64,000 bases of DNA from JAUWGC01 sp963753055. GTDB lineage: Bacteria; Bacteroidota; Bacteroidia; Bacteroidales; B18-G4. Under the pieces are notes generated by a model. The model worked only from the letters and a program-made list of their open reading frames with translations, did not search any database and was not told the origin of the DNA. The stretch spans positions 806,001 through 870,000 of the forward strand of contig CAVWAP010000001.1 of assembly GCA_963753055.1 (NCBI GenBank), read 5' to 3'. Numbering within the stretch: the first letter of the stretch is position 1; each line of letters opens with the position of its first letter. The position numbers and the translations under genes are program-made. Shown piece by piece: positions 1 through 11,950 of the stretch.

Positions 1-1
1 C

Positions 2-352
2 GCCATCTTTGGGCTGTTCCAGGCTATTTATATGGCCAATGCCGGAGGTGCATGGGACAACGCGAAAAAAGTGGTTGAGGTTGACCTTAAAGAGAAAGGC
101 ACACCATTGCATGAAGCAACGGTAATCGGTGATACTGTCGGTGACCCTTACAAGGATACTTCATCAGTTGCCCTCAATCCAATAATTAAGTTTTCAACAT
201 TGTTTGGATTGCTTGCGGCTGAGATCTCCATTAAGCTCATCCTGGGAGGTGACAGGACCTTCTCACAATGGCTTGGCCTTGGGTTCCTGGTGATAGGCTT
301 ATTCTTCGTTTACCGCTCTTTCTATGGTATGCGGATCAAAAAAGTTAAATAA
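2..352 (+). CDS. hppA: Membrane-bound ion-translocating pyrophosphatase, C-terminal part (5' end outside window)
   Basis: This is the tail of a membrane pyrophosphatase, which couples hydrolysis of pyrophosphate to pumping of H+ or Na+ across the inner membrane. The reading frame is open from the first bases of the window, so the start is missing. The visible part has the family signature GGAWDNAKK followed by GDTVGDPYKDT, which binds pyrophosphate and magnesium, and then two hydrophobic segments that end the protein in a short basic tail. The fragment is too short to decide the pumped ion from the usual Lys/Ala and semi-conserved Glu positions. A hairpin terminator follows directly. Confidence 0.93.
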   Translation, partial: AIFGLFQAIYMANAGGAWDNAKKVVEVDLKEKGTPLHEATVIGDTVGDPYKDTSSVALNPIIKFSTLFGLLAAEISIKLILGGDRTFSQWLGLGFLVIGLFFVYRSFYGMRIKKVK

Positions 353-376
353 AGATCACAACATAAATGATTATGG

Positions 377-411
377 GAAGGCCTCCATTTTGGGGGCCTT
401 CTGTTATTTTA
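377..411 (+). terminator. Rho-independent terminator after hppA
   Basis: GAAGGCC at 377-383 pairs with GGCCTTC at 395-401, extended by TCC/GGG, and is followed by a T-rich run. It lies 25 bp after the hppA stop. Confidence 0.8.
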
Positions 412-455
412 TTAACAATCTTTTTATGAATCAAAATTATCATCATAAAGATTAT

Positions 456-463
456 TAACTTTG
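456..463 (+). promoter_or_regulatory. Bacteroidota -7 promoter element for gcvP
   Basis: TAACTTTG matches the Bacteroidota -7 consensus TAnnTTTG, about 48 bp before the preferred gcvP ATG. No clear TTTG -33 element is visible. Confidence 0.5.
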
Positions 464-510
464 CGCATTCCAAAGAAAATTATTCATAAAAATTGCTTAA
501 ATACCAGGGT

Positions 511-3396
<2,886 letters not shown>

Positions 3397-3402
3397 GATT
3401 GA

Positions 3403-4158
3403 TCAGGACCTGAGGTAGGATGCCCCGTTTACATCAATGATACACCCCGTCATGTATCCTGTTCCTTCGCTGGCAACCATTAATACAACCTTTGCTATTT
3501 CTTCCGGTTGGGCAATACGGTTTAACGGGCTTTGCGCATTTACTTCTTTACCACGTGGGCTTTCCATGATATGACTGGTCATATCCGTTAAGACCCAACC
3601 CGGTGCAATTGTATAAACACCGATGTTTTCAGGAGCCAGTGCCACCGCCATCGATTGACCCACTGCATTCAAAGCTGCCTTGCTGGCTCCATATGGCCAT
3701 GATGTGGGCTCTCCACGAAAGGCTCCCCTGGAACTTATGTTGATGATTTTCCCCCCGCCTTGAGCTTTCATCCCCCTGGCAATGAGGTAAGATAAGTGAA
3801 CAGGACCATGTAAGTTGACATCCATTGTCTTTTTAAAATAGGCCTGGAAAGCATCATAATCAAGTTCAAGTGAATGCTTCTCTTCGTAAATGCCTGCATT
3901 ATTAACCAGGATATCTACTTTGTCCGGGATGCTATTTACCATCTTCCCGATAGATTCAGGGGACCCAAGGTCAGCCTGGGCGATCATATGCCCTTTGCCT
4001 TTTATGTTTCCTAACAGGCTCTCAGCTGCCTCCTGGTCTTTATGATAGTGAATGATAACCTGTGCTCCTGATTCAGCGAACATTGTTACGATAGCGCGGC
4101 CAATTCCTCTTGACCCACCAGTGACCAGGACTGTTTTATTATCGAATGAAATATTCAT
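3403..4158 (-). CDS. SDR-family NAD(P)-dependent oxidoreductase (3-oxoacyl-ACP reductase-like)
   Basis: Classical short-chain dehydrogenase of 251 aa. The cofactor motif TGGSRGIG is at residues 13-20, the NNAG structural motif at 86-89, and the catalytic Ser around 142 with Tyr156 and Lys160 (YGASK). The glycine pattern and length resemble FabG-like reductases, but the substrate cannot be read from sequence and no fatty-acid genes are near. It is the last gene of a minus-strand run with the rhomboid gene, 2 bp apart. Confidence 0.9.
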   Translation of the reverse strand: MNISFDNKTVLVTGGSRGIGRAIVTMFAESGAQVIIHYHKDQEAAESLLGNIKGKGHMIAQADLGSPESIGKMVNSIPDKVDILVNNAGIYEEKHSLELDYDAFQAYFKKTMDVNLHGPVHLSYLIARGMKAQGGGKIINISSRGAFRGEPTSWPYGASKAALNAVGQSMAVALAPENIGVYTIAPGWVLTDMTSHIMESPRGKEVNAQSPLNRIAQPEEIAKVVLMVASEGTGYMTGCIIDVNGASYLRS

Positions 4159-4160
4159 AA

Positions 4161-4775
4161 TTAAAATAGGTCTTTTAACTGTTCCAAAAATAAGATTGCC
4201 AGCCTTGGCTTCAATGCAATAGTAAATGTAATTCCATAAACGGCCCCCCAGAAATGCGCATTGTGCCCAACATTATCATGTCCTCGTTTTCCCTGATAAG
4301 CAGAATAGATAAGGTAGAGGATACCAAAGACCGCTGCCGGGATCGGGATTGGTATGAAAAACAGGTATAGCTTGGCTGTTGGCATCAGGATGATACTGGA
4401 AAATACTACTGCAGATACTGCTCCTGAAGCACCCACGGCAGCATAATTTGGGTTGTCTTTATGTATTCCGAAATCAATAAGTACTGAAAAGATAACACCC
4501 CCGATATACAATAGCAGGAAGAATAATATGGCTTTGCCCTCGAATAAAAACAGGAAATATGCCCAGACTACCTCTCCAAAGGAATACAGCACGAACATGT
4601 TGATAAACAAGTGAATCCAATCTGCGTGAAGTAGCGCATAAGAAAAGAATCGCCAGCCTTCCCTGTCATGTTTTATGGCATAGGCGTTGAATCGAAGTTT
4701 ATCGAAAATATCCCGCCTGTTGAAGGCGACTAATGAAATAATAATAGTAATCCCGATGATCAGGTATAGAACCAT
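4161..4775 (-). CDS. Rhomboid-family intramembrane serine protease
   Basis: Integral membrane protein of 204 aa with about six hydrophobic segments, the minimal rhomboid fold. The catalytic Ser lies in GASG (residues 115-118, Ser117) and the paired His in NAHFWG (His174). The oxyanion-loop HxxxN pattern is seen at His55-Asn59. Rhomboids cut single-pass membrane proteins inside the bilayer; the substrate here is unknown. It lies 18 bp downstream of a membrane protein gene and just before the SDR gene, probably one transcript. Confidence 0.92.
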   Translation of the reverse strand: MVLYLIIGITIIISLVAFNRRDIFDKLRFNAYAIKHDREGWRFFSYALLHADWIHLFINMFVLYSFGEVVWAYFLFLFEGKAILFFLLLYIGGVIFSVLIDFGIHKDNPNYAAVGASGAVSAVVFSSIILMPTAKLYLFFIPIPIPAAVFGILYLIYSAYQGKRGHDNVGHNAHFWGAVYGITFTIALKPRLAILFLEQLKDLF

Positions 4776-4793
4776 AGTTTGATAATGCTGCTT

Positions 4794-5615
4794 TTATTTA
4801 CCTGTCATAACTTCACCAGTAGAATAATCCAGTTCTGACCCTAATACGCTGTGTGGTACTAGATATATTGCCAGCATCACGATAGCAGCTATCAGGGCCC
4901 AGCCTCTCTTTTCCTTGTTTTTCCATAGCCGGATCAAGGCAATGAGCCATACAGCGAATGCAACCAAAGTTTTATTATCGGTCAGGTCCTGCCCAAATGG
5001 CCAGCCGGTCCATAATTCACCGAAAGCATATAATTGCATCAAGGGCCCGAGGATCAGTCCACCAATAAATAACAAAATGATAGTGACCAAAGTATAGTTG
5101 AAGGTATTCTTCCCTTTGATGAGAACTTCCAAGCCTGTTCGGGTGGAAAAGACCATAGCCAGGAACATTAATAAAATATGCGGGTACAGAATATAATTAG
5201 GAACTCCACCCTTAAATCTTATGACAATAGGTTCTTCATGAATATATATAGCCTGCCCTTCCCGCTTCAATTTAACCTTGTAGACTAGTTTGCCAGCAGG
5301 AGGCTGATGGGGTAATGTAACAAGCAGGTATTCACCATCCCTTTTCATTTCTTTGGCGGTCCATTCTTCATCCACTTTAAATCTCCTGTAGACGTATTTC
5401 CCGTAAACTGCAGTGTCTGGGGCAAAGATCCTGCTCTCAGCATCTGTGTCACCACCATGAGAGGTTAACAGCCTGTATTTCAATGGCTGTCCGGCAACTT
5501 CCATGGTCCCGGTTTCCGGGTAAGTAGGGCCGGTCATGCGTTGGTAAATAGCGATCCCAATAGTAAATATGACCGTAAACATCCAAAAGAGTATTGACTT
5601 CGTTCTATATTCCAT
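4794..5615 (-). CDS. Multi-pass membrane protein of unknown function with an N-terminal periplasmic domain
   Basis: I do not recognise a named family. The 273 aa protein has one N-terminal membrane segment (about residues 8-24), a soluble region of about 110 residues rich in beta-type sequence, then four hydrophobic segments with the motif GWPFGQDLTDNK in a loop. The layout suggests a membrane protein with an exported domain. It sits 3 bp after the GH3/beta-lactamase gene and before the rhomboid gene, so it may share their transcript. Function is not assigned. Confidence 0.8.
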   Translation of the reverse strand: MEYRTKSILFWMFTVIFTIGIAIYQRMTGPTYPETGTMEVAGQPLKYRLLTSHGGDTDAESRIFAPDTAVYGKYVYRRFKVDEEWTAKEMKRDGEYLLVTLPHQPPAGKLVYKVKLKREGQAIYIHEEPIVIRFKGGVPNYILYPHILLMFLAMVFSTRTGLEVLIKGKNTFNYTLVTIILLFIGGLILGPLMQLYAFGELWTGWPFGQDLTDNKTLVAFAVWLIALIRLWKNKEKRGWALIAAIVMLAIYLVPHSVLGSELDYSTGEVMTGK

Positions 5616-5618
5616 TGA

Positions 5619-8549
5619 TTAATTATTTATTTTTATTATGCTTTGTTCTATTGCATCATAGAAAGCCTGGTGGATTTTTGTTCTGATATCCATCTCACTG
5701 ATTTTATTGTTGGATGCATCTGGACATATTCTGTTTGATAGAAATATGTAAACCAGGTTGTTTTCGGGATCAGCCCAGGCATAGGTTCCCGTAAAACCGC
5801 TGTGTCCAAAACTTTCCGGAGAAACACTCTTGCAAGTAGGGCCGTCTTCTACATATTCAAGCTGGGGTTTATCAAATCCTATCCCTCTTCGGTTATCATT
5901 AAGAGGGAATTGGACCCTGGTGAATGTTATTAAAACCGCAGTATCGAGAATTTGTTCACCCCCATACGAACCTTTTTGCAGGAGCATTTGCATAAATATG
6001 GCTACATCATTGGCATCTGAAAACAAGCCTGCATGTCCTGAAACACCTCCCAGCAGGGCTGCTCCCTGGTCGTGGACATCCCCCTTTAGCAATTGTTTTC
6101 TGAATATCTTATCATCTTCCGTTGGTATAATTCTATCTAAAGGAAAACGTTCCCGGGGCAGGTATCCCATCGTCGACATGCCCAAAGGTTTATAAAACTG
6201 ATCATTGACATAATCCTTTATGTTCTGATTGGTCAGTCCTTCAATCACCGGTACCAGCAGATAAAACCCCAGGTCGCTGTACTTATACTCAAGCGTATCC
6301 CTCAACTCTGAATTCCTGATACTGTCGTAGATCACGTAAGCGTAATCTTTTCTGATATACAGATCTTCAGCAACGCGTAAGGGATATTCCTCACTGATCT
6401 CTGCTCCATAGATGCCCGGAACATATTCATCATCTTCAAGTGTATATAGATAATAGGGTATCCAGGGCCTTAACCTCGCCTGGTGGGCCATGATTTCCCG
6501 GATCACCAGGTCTTCTTTGTTTGATCCTTTCAGGTATGGCAGGTACCAGCTCAGCTTGTGGTCCACATCAATCTCATTGCTGGCAGACAGCTTCATCACG
6601 GCGGGTGTCGTGGCGATAATCTTGGTCAGGGAAGCCAGATCGTAGATGTCTGTTTCTTTAACTTCTCTTTCATTTTCATAAGTATGGTAACCATAAGATT
6701 TGTCATAGAACAGAATCCCATCTTTGGCAGCAATGACGCGACATCCGGGAAAAACTTGCTTTGTGATGGCATCTTCCACAATTGAATCCACTGATACCAA
6801 GAATCTACTGTCAATTCCGGCGTTTTCAGGCCGGGAATGTGCCAGCCTGCTTTTGGATGTGAAAATGCCCTTATTGTATCCTGATTTTTCTGGTAAATTG
6901 ATTGGAAGGGATCCGTTAATTGCTATTCCTCCGAAGATGCCCTGTGCAGCGATTTCTTGCATAACAGGGTCATCCTGGTATGAAATCAGAATGCCTGCAA
7001 TATTGTTGTTTTTTGGAATATCTTTTATGGTATATGGGCTTGTAGAAAGGTTGAGAATTACCTTCTTATCAGATGCTATTCGTCCGACCAGCTTCATAGA
7101 GGCTTCAGTGATGCCATAGCCTTTCCAGGAAAAGATATTGGTATGCTGAAAATCAATGATGACAAGATTATATGCTTCCAGGCTTTTCATCAGGTCAGCA
7201 AGGTCATCTACATCAGGATTTTTATTTACCTGGTAGCATGTAACTGGCGCATATTTCTGCAGCATCTTTTGGAAAGGACTTAATTGCCTTTCACCAATAG
7301 ATAAGGAAGTGATTTTTAGGGTGTCAAGTCTCTTAAGTGGGATAATATCCTCAGTGTTTTTAACCAGGGTAAGAGAGGCCTCGAACAATTGATGCTTAAG
7401 GTATTGATCTTTAGGGTTGTTTAAATCCCGGATAAGGTGCGATGTGTCAATCACTTGTTTCCTGTAAAGTCCTGCTTTGTACTTATATCTAAGTATCTTC
7501 TTGCAATTCTCATCAACCAGTGAACTTTTGATTTTTTTTCCTGAGATGGCTTTTTTAATTGCTTTGATGGCCGCGGGTACGTTTTCCGGAAGCAGCAGAA
7601 TATCATTCCCGGCTTTCAATGCCTGCACCTCAATATCACCAGGTTTATGATATTTGGTAACACCTTTCATATCCAGGGCGTCGGTCACGATTAAACCATT
7701 GAATCCCATTTTCTTTCGAAGCAGCTTATTGACAATGTCAGAAGATAAGGTAGAAGCCACATCCGCCTTCTTTTCTAGTTCAGGTATGTAAAGATGTGCG
7801 ATCATAATACCATCCAGGCCTGCGTTGATCATCTCCCGGAAGGGATAAAGCTCAAGAGAGTCCAGCCTGGCTTTATCATGTTTGATGATGGGTAAGGTTT
7901 TGTGTGAATCAGTATCTGTATCACCATGTCCAGGGAAATGTTTGGCTGTAGGAATAATCCCCTGGTCCTGCATGCCTCTCATATATGCTATTGCCTTTCG
8001 GGTAACCAGTTTCTTGTCTTCACCAAATGATCTCATACCAATGATGGGGTTGTTGGGATTGGAGTTGATATCAGCCACCGGGGCAAAATTGATGTGGATA
8101 CCAAGCCGTTGGCACTGCCCGGCAACAGCCTTTCCCATCTGGTAGATGAGTGTATCATCCTTGACGGCGCCTAGTGTCATCTGGAAAGGGTAGGAGATGG
8201 CGCCGTTCACCCGCATGCCCAATCCCCATTCCGCATCGATGGAAATAAACAGAGGAGTCTCAGCCAGGTTTTGCCATTTGTTGGTCATCAATGCCTGATC
8301 CATGGCATCACCCCTGAAAAAAGTAACACCTCCAATATTGTACTTCCTGATATACCGGGTTACTTCACTATTATACTTTTTCCCTGGTTGATTTGCCCTG
8401 ACCACTAACAATTGTGCAATCCGCTCCTCCTGCGACAGACTATTGAACACCGAGTCGACCCATTGCTCCATTTCCTCTTGCGCATTAGCCTGCACATTAA
8501 ATGATAAGAGGAAAAATAAAGTAAGTATGAGGTGAAGAATGCTTTTCAT
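5619..8549 (-). CDS. Secreted GH3 beta-N-acetylglucosaminidase fused to a serine beta-lactamase-family domain
   Basis: Two-enzyme fusion of 976 aa. A signal peptide starts at the ATG at 8549 (MKSILHLI and a hydrophobic core ending near QANA); a longer start at 8597 would bury it. The GH3 domain has the NagZ-type signature KHFPGHGDTDTDSH at about residues 203-216 and the nucleophile region VTDALDMKGV (Asp near 290). After a middle region of GH3 C-terminal type comes a class C/PBP-type serine hydrolase with SLTK (Ser near 637). NagZ-type enzymes remove GlcNAc from muropeptides, and the second domain could act on peptides or esters. Such fusions are known in Bacteroidota. Likely periplasmic cell-wall recycling. 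Confidence 0.93.
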   Translation of the reverse strand: MKSILHLILTLFFLLSFNVQANAQEEMEQWVDSVFNSLSQEERIAQLLVVRANQPGKKYNSEVTRYIRKYNIGGVTFFRGDAMDQALMTNKWQNLAETPLFISIDAEWGLGMRVNGAISYPFQMTLGAVKDDTLIYQMGKAVAGQCQRLGIHINFAPVADINSNPNNPIIGMRSFGEDKKLVTRKAIAYMRGMQDQGIIPTAKHFPGHGDTDTDSHKTLPIIKHDKARLDSLELYPFREMINAGLDGIMIAHLYIPELEKKADVASTLSSDIVNKLLRKKMGFNGLIVTDALDMKGVTKYHKPGDIEVQALKAGNDILLLPENVPAAIKAIKKAISGKKIKSSLVDENCKKILRYKYKAGLYRKQVIDTSHLIRDLNNPKDQYLKHQLFEASLTLVKNTEDIIPLKRLDTLKITSLSIGERQLSPFQKMLQKYAPVTCYQVNKNPDVDDLADLMKSLEAYNLVIIDFQHTNIFSWKGYGITEASMKLVGRIASDKKVILNLSTSPYTIKDIPKNNNIAGILISYQDDPVMQEIAAQGIFGGIAINGSLPINLPEKSGYNKGIFTSKSRLAHSRPENAGIDSRFLVSVDSIVEDAITKQVFPGCRVIAAKDGILFYDKSYGYHTYENEREVKETDIYDLASLTKIIATTPAVMKLSASNEIDVDHKLSWYLPYLKGSNKEDLVIREIMAHQARLRPWIPYYLYTLEDDEYVPGIYGAEISEEYPLRVAEDLYIRKDYAYVIYDSIRNSELRDTLEYKYSDLGFYLLVPVIEGLTNQNIKDYVNDQFYKPLGMSTMGYLPRERFPLDRIIPTEDDKIFRKQLLKGDVHDQGAALLGGVSGHAGLFSDANDVAIFMQMLLQKGSYGGEQILDTAVLITFTRVQFPLNDNRRGIGFDKPQLEYVEDGPTCKSVSPESFGHSGFTGTYAWADPENNLVYIFLSNRICPDASNNKISEMDIRTKIHQAFYDAIEQSIIKINN

Positions 8550-8582
8550 GAAACCAAATTGAAGCCATAAATTTACAAATTT

Positions 8583-8617
8583 CTGGTCACTGGTCACTGA
8601 TCACTGGTCACTGGTAG
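8583..8617. repeat. Heptanucleotide tandem array, unit CTGGTCA
   Basis: Four 7-bp units (CTGGTCA, CTGGTCA, CTGATCA, CTGGTCA) and a partial fifth lie between the divergent GH3 and transketolase genes. It is one of several arrays in the window that share the 7-bp period but not the unit sequence. Confidence 0.85.
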
Positions 8618-8668
8618 AAATATTATTCAATTTTATTAACAATTACCTATTCATCTAACAAATTCAAG

Positions 8669-8676
8669 TATTTTTG
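8669..8676 (+). promoter_or_regulatory. Possible -7 element for the transketolase operon
   Basis: TATTTTTG matches TAnnTTTG. It ends 8 bp before the ATG, which would leave almost no leader, so the match may be fortuitous. Confidence 0.35.
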
Positions 8677-8684
8677 AATGAAAA

Positions 8685-9536
8685 ATGGCTAAGTACACTG
8701 TCGAAGAGTTGGAACACATTGCATCCCAGGTGAGACGAGATATCATCAGGATGGTAAATGCTGCAAAATCAGGACATCCCGGAGGTTCATTGGGCTGTGC
8801 TGATTTTTTTGTTGCCCTCTACTTTGACATCATGAAACATAACCCGGAGCCATTCAGTATGGATGGTTTTAATGAAGATATATTCTTCCTGTCCAATGGC
8901 CATATCTCTCCAGGGTTATACAGTGTACTTGCCCGATCAGGATACTTCAGCACTGAAGAATTAGGCACTTTCAGAATGCTTAATTCACGCCTTCAGGGTC
9001 ATCCTTCTACTTTGGAAGGTCTTCCTGGTATTCGTGTTGCCAGCGGATCTCTTGGTCAGGGACTTTCAGTAGCCAATGGAGCTGCCCTGGCTAAAAAGCT
9101 AAATGGGGATGAGTCCCTTGTATATTGCTTGCTTGGTGATGGCGAATTGCAGGAAGGACAGGTCTGGGAAGCTGCCATGTTTGCCGCGGCTAAGGGCATC
9201 GATAATATGATCGTAACAGTAGACTATAACCAGAAGCAGATCGATGGACCACTGGAAGAAGTAATTGACCTTGGTGACCTTCATGCCAAGTGGAAATCCT
9301 TTGGATGGAAGGTGTTTGAGATGAATGGTAACGACATGAAGGATATCCTGGACACAATGAAGCATGTTATGAAAGAGACGGGCAAAGGCAAGCCTACTAT
9401 CATTTTAATGCATACTGAAATGGGCTTTGGCGTTGATTTCATGATGGGGACACACCAATGGCATGGTATGCCACCCAATGATGAGCAGGCTGAGATAGCC
9501 CTGGAACAGCTTGAAGAAACTTTAGGTGATTATTAA
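8685..9536 (+). CDS. Transketolase, N-terminal (TPP-binding) subunit
   Basis: N-terminal half of a split transketolase, 283 aa, holding the pyrophosphate-binding domain. HPGGS is at 31-35 and the thiamine-diphosphate motif runs from GDG (151-153) to Asn182 in DYNQKQIDG. With the C-terminal half (10966-11928) it should form the active enzyme of the non-oxidative pentose phosphate pathway, exchanging two-carbon units between ketoses and aldoses. The two halves are separated by a gene for a von Willebrand A protein, all on one strand with gaps under 20 bp. Confidence 0.95.
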   Translation: MAKYTVEELEHIASQVRRDIIRMVNAAKSGHPGGSLGCADFFVALYFDIMKHNPEPFSMDGFNEDIFFLSNGHISPGLYSVLARSGYFSTEELGTFRMLNSRLQGHPSTLEGLPGIRVASGSLGQGLSVANGAALAKKLNGDESLVYCLLGDGELQEGQVWEAAMFAAAKGIDNMIVTVDYNQKQIDGPLEEVIDLGDLHAKWKSFGWKVFEMNGNDMKDILDTMKHVMKETGKGKPTIILMHTEMGFGVDFMMGTHQWHGMPPNDEQAEIALEQLEETLGDY

Positions 9537-9554
9537 ATATTCCCGTACCACTCA

Positions 9555-10952
9555 ATGTTGTTAAAAAGAATAACATACATTCTTTTATTATTGCTATTTC
9601 TCCTTCCGCTGGCTTTTTCAGCCCAGGCACAGGAACGAAATCAAAATAAAGGCAAGCCCATAACCCGCATCCTTTTCGTATTTGATGCTTCCCAGAGTAT
9701 GTACGGACGCTGGCAAAGTGATATCAAGATCAATATTGCCAGGAAGATCATGTCAAAGGTTCTGGATAGCCTTAAGCATTATGAAAACCTGGAGCTTGCC
9801 TTGCGTGTTTATGGACATCAGAAACCTTATCCTCCACAAGATTGTGATGATACCCGTCTTGAGGTACCTTTTGGGAATGATAATTTTGATATGATCAAGC
9901 ACAGGCTTAACAGCCTGACCCCAAAAGGAACCACACCCATCGCACATTCTCTCAGTAAGGCCGGAAGGGACTTCCCTCCATGCGACAATTGTCGTAATAT
10001 TATTATCCTTATCACCGATGGAATTGAGGAATGTGGTGGTGATCCCTGTGAAGTATCGCTGGAATTGCAGAAGTTAGGCATTGTCCTGAAACCATTCGTG
10101 ATAGGCATAGGAAGGAACTTCAGGGATGCTTTTGACTGCGTAGGTACTTATTTTGATGCATCCAGTGAGAAGCAGTTCAGCAAGGCCTTGAATGTGGTAA
10201 TCTCCCAGGCATTGAATTCCACAACAGCACAGGTCAACCTGCTCGACTCATATGGGAAGCCCACAGAGACGAATGTGAACATGACATTCTACGACAATTT
10301 CAACGGGCTCATCAAGTACAACTTTATCCATACAATGAATAACAAAGGTGTGCCAGATACACTGGTTATTGATCACCTGATCACCTATGACTTGGTTGTT
10401 CATACTTTGCCACCTGTCAAGCTAGATAGTGTAACCCTTGAATCGGGCAAACACACAACTATTCCTATTACAGCCCCCCAGGGACATCTCAGGTTGAAGA
10501 TAGATGGGTATGATAGTTCCCCCAGGAGCCTGCAATGTATTATTCGCCGGAAGGGAAGCATGGAAACTGTTAACGTTCAGATGTTCGGGCACACAGAAAA
10601 ATACCTGACCGGACTGTATAACCTGGAGGTGTTGTGCCTGCCAAGGATCTATATTAATGATGTGGAAATCCTGCAGAGCTCAACCACGACTGTTGAAATT
10701 CCTGTTCCGGGAATCGCTGTCATCCAGAAATCAACTGTTGGCTATGGCAGCCTTTACGTTGAAAGAGGGGACCGGATGGAATGGGTTTATAATTTCAGGG
10801 ATAATTCACCTTCACAGGAGACTATAATATTGCAGCCTGGAAAGTACAGGGTCGTTTTTAGAGCAAAATATTTAGACAGAGCAATATATACTATGGAAGA
10901 AACCTTCAGGGTGTATTCCGGAAGAACAACCAATGTTAAAATTTATAATTAG
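9555..10952 (+). CDS. Secreted von Willebrand factor type A domain protein
   Basis: 465 aa. An N-terminal hydrophobic stretch ending in SAQAQ is a signal peptide. The VWA domain follows, with an intact metal-ion adhesion site: DASQS at residues 44-48, a Thr in PKGTTPIAHS and the Asp of ITDGIEECGGDPC. Four cysteines in the middle of the VWA domain may form disulfides, in keeping with an exported protein. The C-terminal half is beta-rich and shows no domain I can name. The gene lies 18 bp after tktN and 13 bp before tktC, so it is co-transcribed with a metabolic enzyme it has no obvious link to. Confidence 0.85.
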   Translation: MLLKRITYILLLLLFLLPLAFSAQAQERNQNKGKPITRILFVFDASQSMYGRWQSDIKINIARKIMSKVLDSLKHYENLELALRVYGHQKPYPPQDCDDTRLEVPFGNDNFDMIKHRLNSLTPKGTTPIAHSLSKAGRDFPPCDNCRNIIILITDGIEECGGDPCEVSLELQKLGIVLKPFVIGIGRNFRDAFDCVGTYFDASSEKQFSKALNVVISQALNSTTAQVNLLDSYGKPTETNVNMTFYDNFNGLIKYNFIHTMNNKGVPDTLVIDHLITYDLVVHTLPPVKLDSVTLESGKHTTIPITAPQGHLRLKIDGYDSSPRSLQCIIRRKGSMETVNVQMFGHTEKYLTGLYNLEVLCLPRIYINDVEILQSSTTTVEIPVPGIAVIQKSTVGYGSLYVERGDRMEWVYNFRDNSPSQETIILQPGKYRVVFRAKYLDRAIYTMEETFRVYSGRTTNVKIYN

Positions 10953-10965
10953 TATGGAACTTGTG

Positions 10966-11928
10966 ATGAAAGCTTTCAATATTAAAGATTATAAAGATAC
11001 ACGCTCAGGCTTTGGAGCAGCGTTGATGGAGCTGGGCGAAACGAATGAGAATGTGGTTGCCTTATGTGCCGATCTGACTGGTTCATTGAAGATGGATAAA
11101 TTTGCAGAGACCTTTCCTGACAGGTTTTTCCAGGTGGGTATCGCTGAGGCCAATATGATGGGTATCGCGGCCGGATTGACTATCGGTGGAAAGATACCGT
11201 TTACCGGGACCTTTGCCAACTTCTCCACAGGAAGGGTATATGATCAGATCAGGCAATCCATTGCTTATTCAAACAAGAATGTGAAGATATGCGCTTCACA
11301 TGCCGGCTTAACATTGGGTGAAGATGGAGCTTCTCACCAGATCCTGGAAGATATCGGTTTGATGAAAGGATTACCCAATATGACTGTCATCAATCCTTGT
11401 GATTACAATCAAACCAAGGCCGCTACACTTGCTATCGCTGAATATGAAGGACCGGTTTACTTACGCTTTGGCCGTCCAAAGATGCCTAATTTCATGCCGG
11501 AGAACCTGCCCTTTGAAATAGGAAAGGCCTTAAATCTGAGAGAAGGTAATGATGTGACCATTTTCGCTACAGGGCATATGGTTTGGAAAGCCTTTGAAGC
11601 TGCAGGACAGCTTGCAGAGCAGAATATTGACGCTGAGGTGATCAATATCCATACAATCAAACCGCTGGACGAGCAAAGTATCCTGGAATCAGTATTTAAG
11701 ACAGGTTGCGCAGTTACGGCCGAAGAGCATGAAATAAATGGAGGCCTGGGGGATAGCATTGCCCAGGTATTGGTCAGGAAATTCCCTGTACCTGTTGAAA
11801 TGGTCGCGGTGATGGATAAATTTGGGCAGAGCGGTAAACCTGAAGATTTACTTAAGAATTACCACCTCGATACACCAGATATCGTGAATGCTGCGTTGAA
11901 GGCAGTACAGCGTAAGAGAGGACTGTAA
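10966..11928 (+). CDS. Transketolase, C-terminal (pyrimidine-binding) subunit
   Basis: C-terminal half of the split transketolase, about 320 aa. It has the pyrimidine-binding domain with the cofactor-activating Glu in QVGIAEANMMG (Glu61) and the transketolase C-terminal domain (EHEINGGLGD). The ATG at 10966 gives the usual N-terminus just before DTRSGFG. The ATG at 10954 and a start inside the VWA gene are also in frame. It follows the VWA gene by 13 bp and precedes aroK by 22 bp, which supports one operon tktN-vwa-tktC-aroK. Confidence 0.94.
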   Translation: MKAFNIKDYKDTRSGFGAALMELGETNENVVALCADLTGSLKMDKFAETFPDRFFQVGIAEANMMGIAAGLTIGGKIPFTGTFANFSTGRVYDQIRQSIAYSNKNVKICASHAGLTLGEDGASHQILEDIGLMKGLPNMTVINPCDYNQTKAATLAIAEYEGPVYLRFGRPKMPNFMPENLPFEIGKALNLREGNDVTIFATGHMVWKAFEAAGQLAEQNIDAEVINIHTIKPLDEQSILESVFKTGCAVTAEEHEINGGLGDSIAQVLVRKFPVPVEMVAVMDKFGQSGKPEDLLKNYHLDTPDIVNAALKAVQRKRGL

Positions 11929-11950
11929 AATACTAATTAAATTCTACTGC

